Assembly (NCBI GenBank): GCA_002343075.1
Contig: DDRH01000028.1
Location: 56,454-63,632 of the forward strand
Direction: 5' to 3'
From: Phycisphaerales bacterium UBA2421
GTDB lineage: Bacteria; Planctomycetota; Phycisphaerae; Tepidisphaerales; Tepidisphaeraceae
Length of the DNA stretch: 7,179 nt
Shown here: one piece after another, positions 5,901 to 7,179 of the stretch
Numbering within the stretch: the first letter of the stretch is position 1
How the letters are laid out: each line of letters starts with the position of its first letter
Position numbers and translations under genes: made by a program
Notes under the pieces: generated by a model
Seen by the model: only the letters and a program-made list of their open reading frames with translations
What the model was told of the DNA's origin: nothing
Database searches by the model: none

Positions 5901-5904
5901 GTTT

Positions 5905-7179
5905 ATGAAGGAAATCGCGCCCCCCGTATTGGAAACACCGCTCATTGGCTCCGGTTCTCCCGAAGAGGTTGAGAACCGGGTGCGCCACCTGCTCGAACTC
6001 GGCACCGGCCGGGGTTATCTCACTTACGAAGAATTGAACTACAAGCTGCCCGACGAAGTCGTCTCGCCGGAAAAGCTCGATTCGCTTCTACAGATGATGG
6101 ACGAGATGGGCATCAAGCTCATCGACGAGGCCGACGTCTCGGAGTTCGAGAAAAAGCCCCGCCGGGCGACGAAGCAGGTGAAAGAGATCAAATCGGTGGT
6201 TTCGGGCGCTGCGATTGTGCTGCCCGACAAAGTGGCGGTCCCACTTCCGCTTCCACCAATTGCCGATCAAGGAGATGAACCGGAAGAAGACGACGAAGAC
6301 ATCGAAGTTGACCTGCAGAAGGAACTTGCGGAAGCAGGCAACAAGCGCATCGACGATCCGGTTCGCATGTATCTGACGCAGATGGGCGAAATCCCCCTGC
6401 TCACCCGCGAGCAGGAAATTCACCTTGCGAAGAAGATTGAAATCACACGCAAGATTTTCCGCAGCCGGGTGCTTGAAAGCGATTACTGCATCCAGGCTGC
6501 GGTCGATATTCTGCAGCAGGTTGATGACGGCGACCTTCCGTTCGATCGGACGATGAAGATCAGCACCGCCGAGGATCAGGCCGACAAGGGCACGATCGGG
6601 CAGCGAATTCCGCAGAATCTGCGGACGATCCGCGAGATGATCGACCGCAACCGTCGTGACTGGGACACCCTGCGCGCCACCAAGAACAAGAAGGATCACG
6701 AGCCATTCCTGCTCGCCATCCGCCGCCGCCGACGGCGGTGCGTAAAGCTCTTGGAAGAGCTTTCGCTACGCACGAGCAAAGTCACCCCGCTGATGAAGAA
6801 GTTGAACAGCATCAGCACGAAAATGGTGGAACTGGAGCGGCGCATCGAAGATCTGAGCCGCGTGAAAGACCCCGGCGAGGATCTTGAAGTCTGTCAGCAG
6901 GAATGCTCCGGCCTCGAAGACCTGGTGCTGGAGGACGCGCAAAATCTTCAGAAGCGCGTCATTCAGACCCGCAAGATCTTTAACAAGTACGAAGACGCCA
7001 AGCGGAAGCTGTCTGGCGGTAATCTGCGACTGGTGGTGTCGATCGCCAAGAAGTATCGAAACCGCGGTCTGAGCTTTCTGGACCTGATTCAGGAAGGCAA
7101 CGTGGGGCTGCTAACGGCCGTTGAAAAATTCGACCACACCCTGGGCAACCGCTTTAGCACCTACGCCACCTGGTGGATT
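5905..7179 (+). CDS. rpoD: Primary sigma factor RpoD (sigma70), 3' end outside the window
   Basis: There are 425 uninterrupted codons from ATG 5905 to the window edge. The protein directs RNA polymerase core to housekeeping promoters. Visible parts: region 1.1 (about 20-75, [20 protein letters not shown]...), an acidic linker ([16 protein letters not shown], 121-136), region 1.2 ([20 protein letters not shown], 150-169, extending to about 181), and a large non-conserved insertion (about 182-365) with a run of six Arg (273-278). Regions 2.1 to 2.3 follow ([54 protein letters not shown], 368-425), cut within the -10 recognition helix. Regions 2.4, 3 and 4 lie beyond the edge. Region 1.1 plus the insertion marks a group 1 sigma of Gram-negative type rather than an alternative sigma. 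The start is the first ATG in frame and keeps region 1.1 intact. It has no good Shine-Dalgarno. It lies downstream of dnaG, as in the classic macromolecular synthesis cluster. Confidence 0.95.
   Translation, partial: MKEIAPPVLETPLIGSGSPEEVENRVRHLLELGTGRGYLTYEELNYKLPDEVVSPEKLDSLLQMMDEMGIKLIDEADVSEFEKKPRRATKQVKEIKSVVSGAAIVLPDKVAVPLPLPPIADQGDEPEEDDEDIEVDLQKELAEAGNKRIDDPVRMYLTQMGEIPLLTREQEIHLAKKIEITRKIFRSRVLESDYCIQAAVDILQQVDDGDLPFDRTMKISTAEDQADKGTIGQRIPQNLRTIREMIDRNRRDWDTLRATKNKKDHEPFLLAIRRRRRRCVKLLEELSLRTSKVTPLMKKLNSISTKMVELERRIEDLSRVKDPGEDLEVCQQECSGLEDLVLEDAQNLQKRVIQTRKIFNKYEDAKRKLSGGNLRLVVSIAKKYRNRGLSFLDLIQEGNVGLLTAVEKFDHTLGNRFSTYATWWI

Larger units (their letters stand above)
5631..5904. other. 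273-bp dnaG-rpoD spacer, probable control region for rpoD
   Basis: No gene is recognised. It holds the 10-bp direct repeat at 5674-5713, a weak hairpin TCGGG-AATACC-CCCGA (5828-5843) followed by a T-rich GTTTCTT, and a TATCTT hexamer just before the rpoD start. The frame upstream of rpoD is open back to 5758 but contains no ATG or GTG. Its width suggests rpoD has its own promoter in addition to any read-through from dnaG. The last base, 5904, directly precedes the rpoD ATG. Confidence 0.6.

Noticed and set aside
6088..6699. Minus-strand open frame of 203 codons opposite rpoD
   Set aside because: The sense strand encodes sigma70 regions 1.1-1.2 and the insertion without interruption; the antisense product looks like no protein family.
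1..7179. A new defence, mobile or biosynthetic system
   Set aside because: All large genes are recognisable core functions or a common hydrolase. There are no integrases, transposases, CRISPR-like arrays, toxin-antitoxin pairs or compositional breaks that I can see.

Overview
The window is a stretch of bacterial core genome, GC-rich and tightly coded. It carries no mobile element, CRISPR array, tRNA or rRNA that I can see. The gene mix suggests a Gram-negative, outer-membrane-bearing lineage, and Planctomycetota is my best guess. The reasons are a lone MCE/MlaD lipid-transport protein, a dnaG-rpoD pair without rpsU, a primary sigma factor with a large insertion between regions 1.2 and 2.1, and Shine-Dalgarno sites on only some genes. 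The phylum is inferred from gene style and was not checked against a database.

Layout: (1) Positions 2-274 (+) are the last 90 codons of a gene that begins outside the window. (2) Positions 247-1200 (+) encode a membrane-anchored alpha/beta hydrolase that overlaps the end of gene 1. (3) Positions 1316-2284 (+) encode an MlaD-type protein. (4) A strong A-tract/T-tract hairpin at 2384-2430 serves as a shared terminator between the two converging units. (5) On the minus strand, rpmI (2957-3229) and rplT (2511-2870) encode ribosomal proteins L35 and L20. The usual upstream partner infC is absent. (6) A 532-bp divergent control region (3230-3761) holds promoter candidates for both directions. (7) dnaG (primase, 3762-5630, GTG start) is followed by a 273-bp spacer. 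(8) rpoD (primary sigma factor) starts at 5905 and runs off the end of the window.

The right two thirds is an information-processing cluster: ribosome assembly (L35/L20) diverges from replication priming (DnaG) and transcription initiation (RpoD). The left third is envelope-related: the hydrolase and MlaD both have one N-terminal membrane segment with the main domain predicted outside the cytoplasm.

I found no convincing evidence of a new multi-gene system. The points most worth a second look are regulatory: two mutually exclusive hairpins between rpmI and rplT, rpmI-rplT without infC, a -10-like motif almost touching the rpoD start codon, a 10-bp direct repeat with a 30-bp period upstream of rpoD, and a 16-bp tandem duplication across the rplT stop codon.
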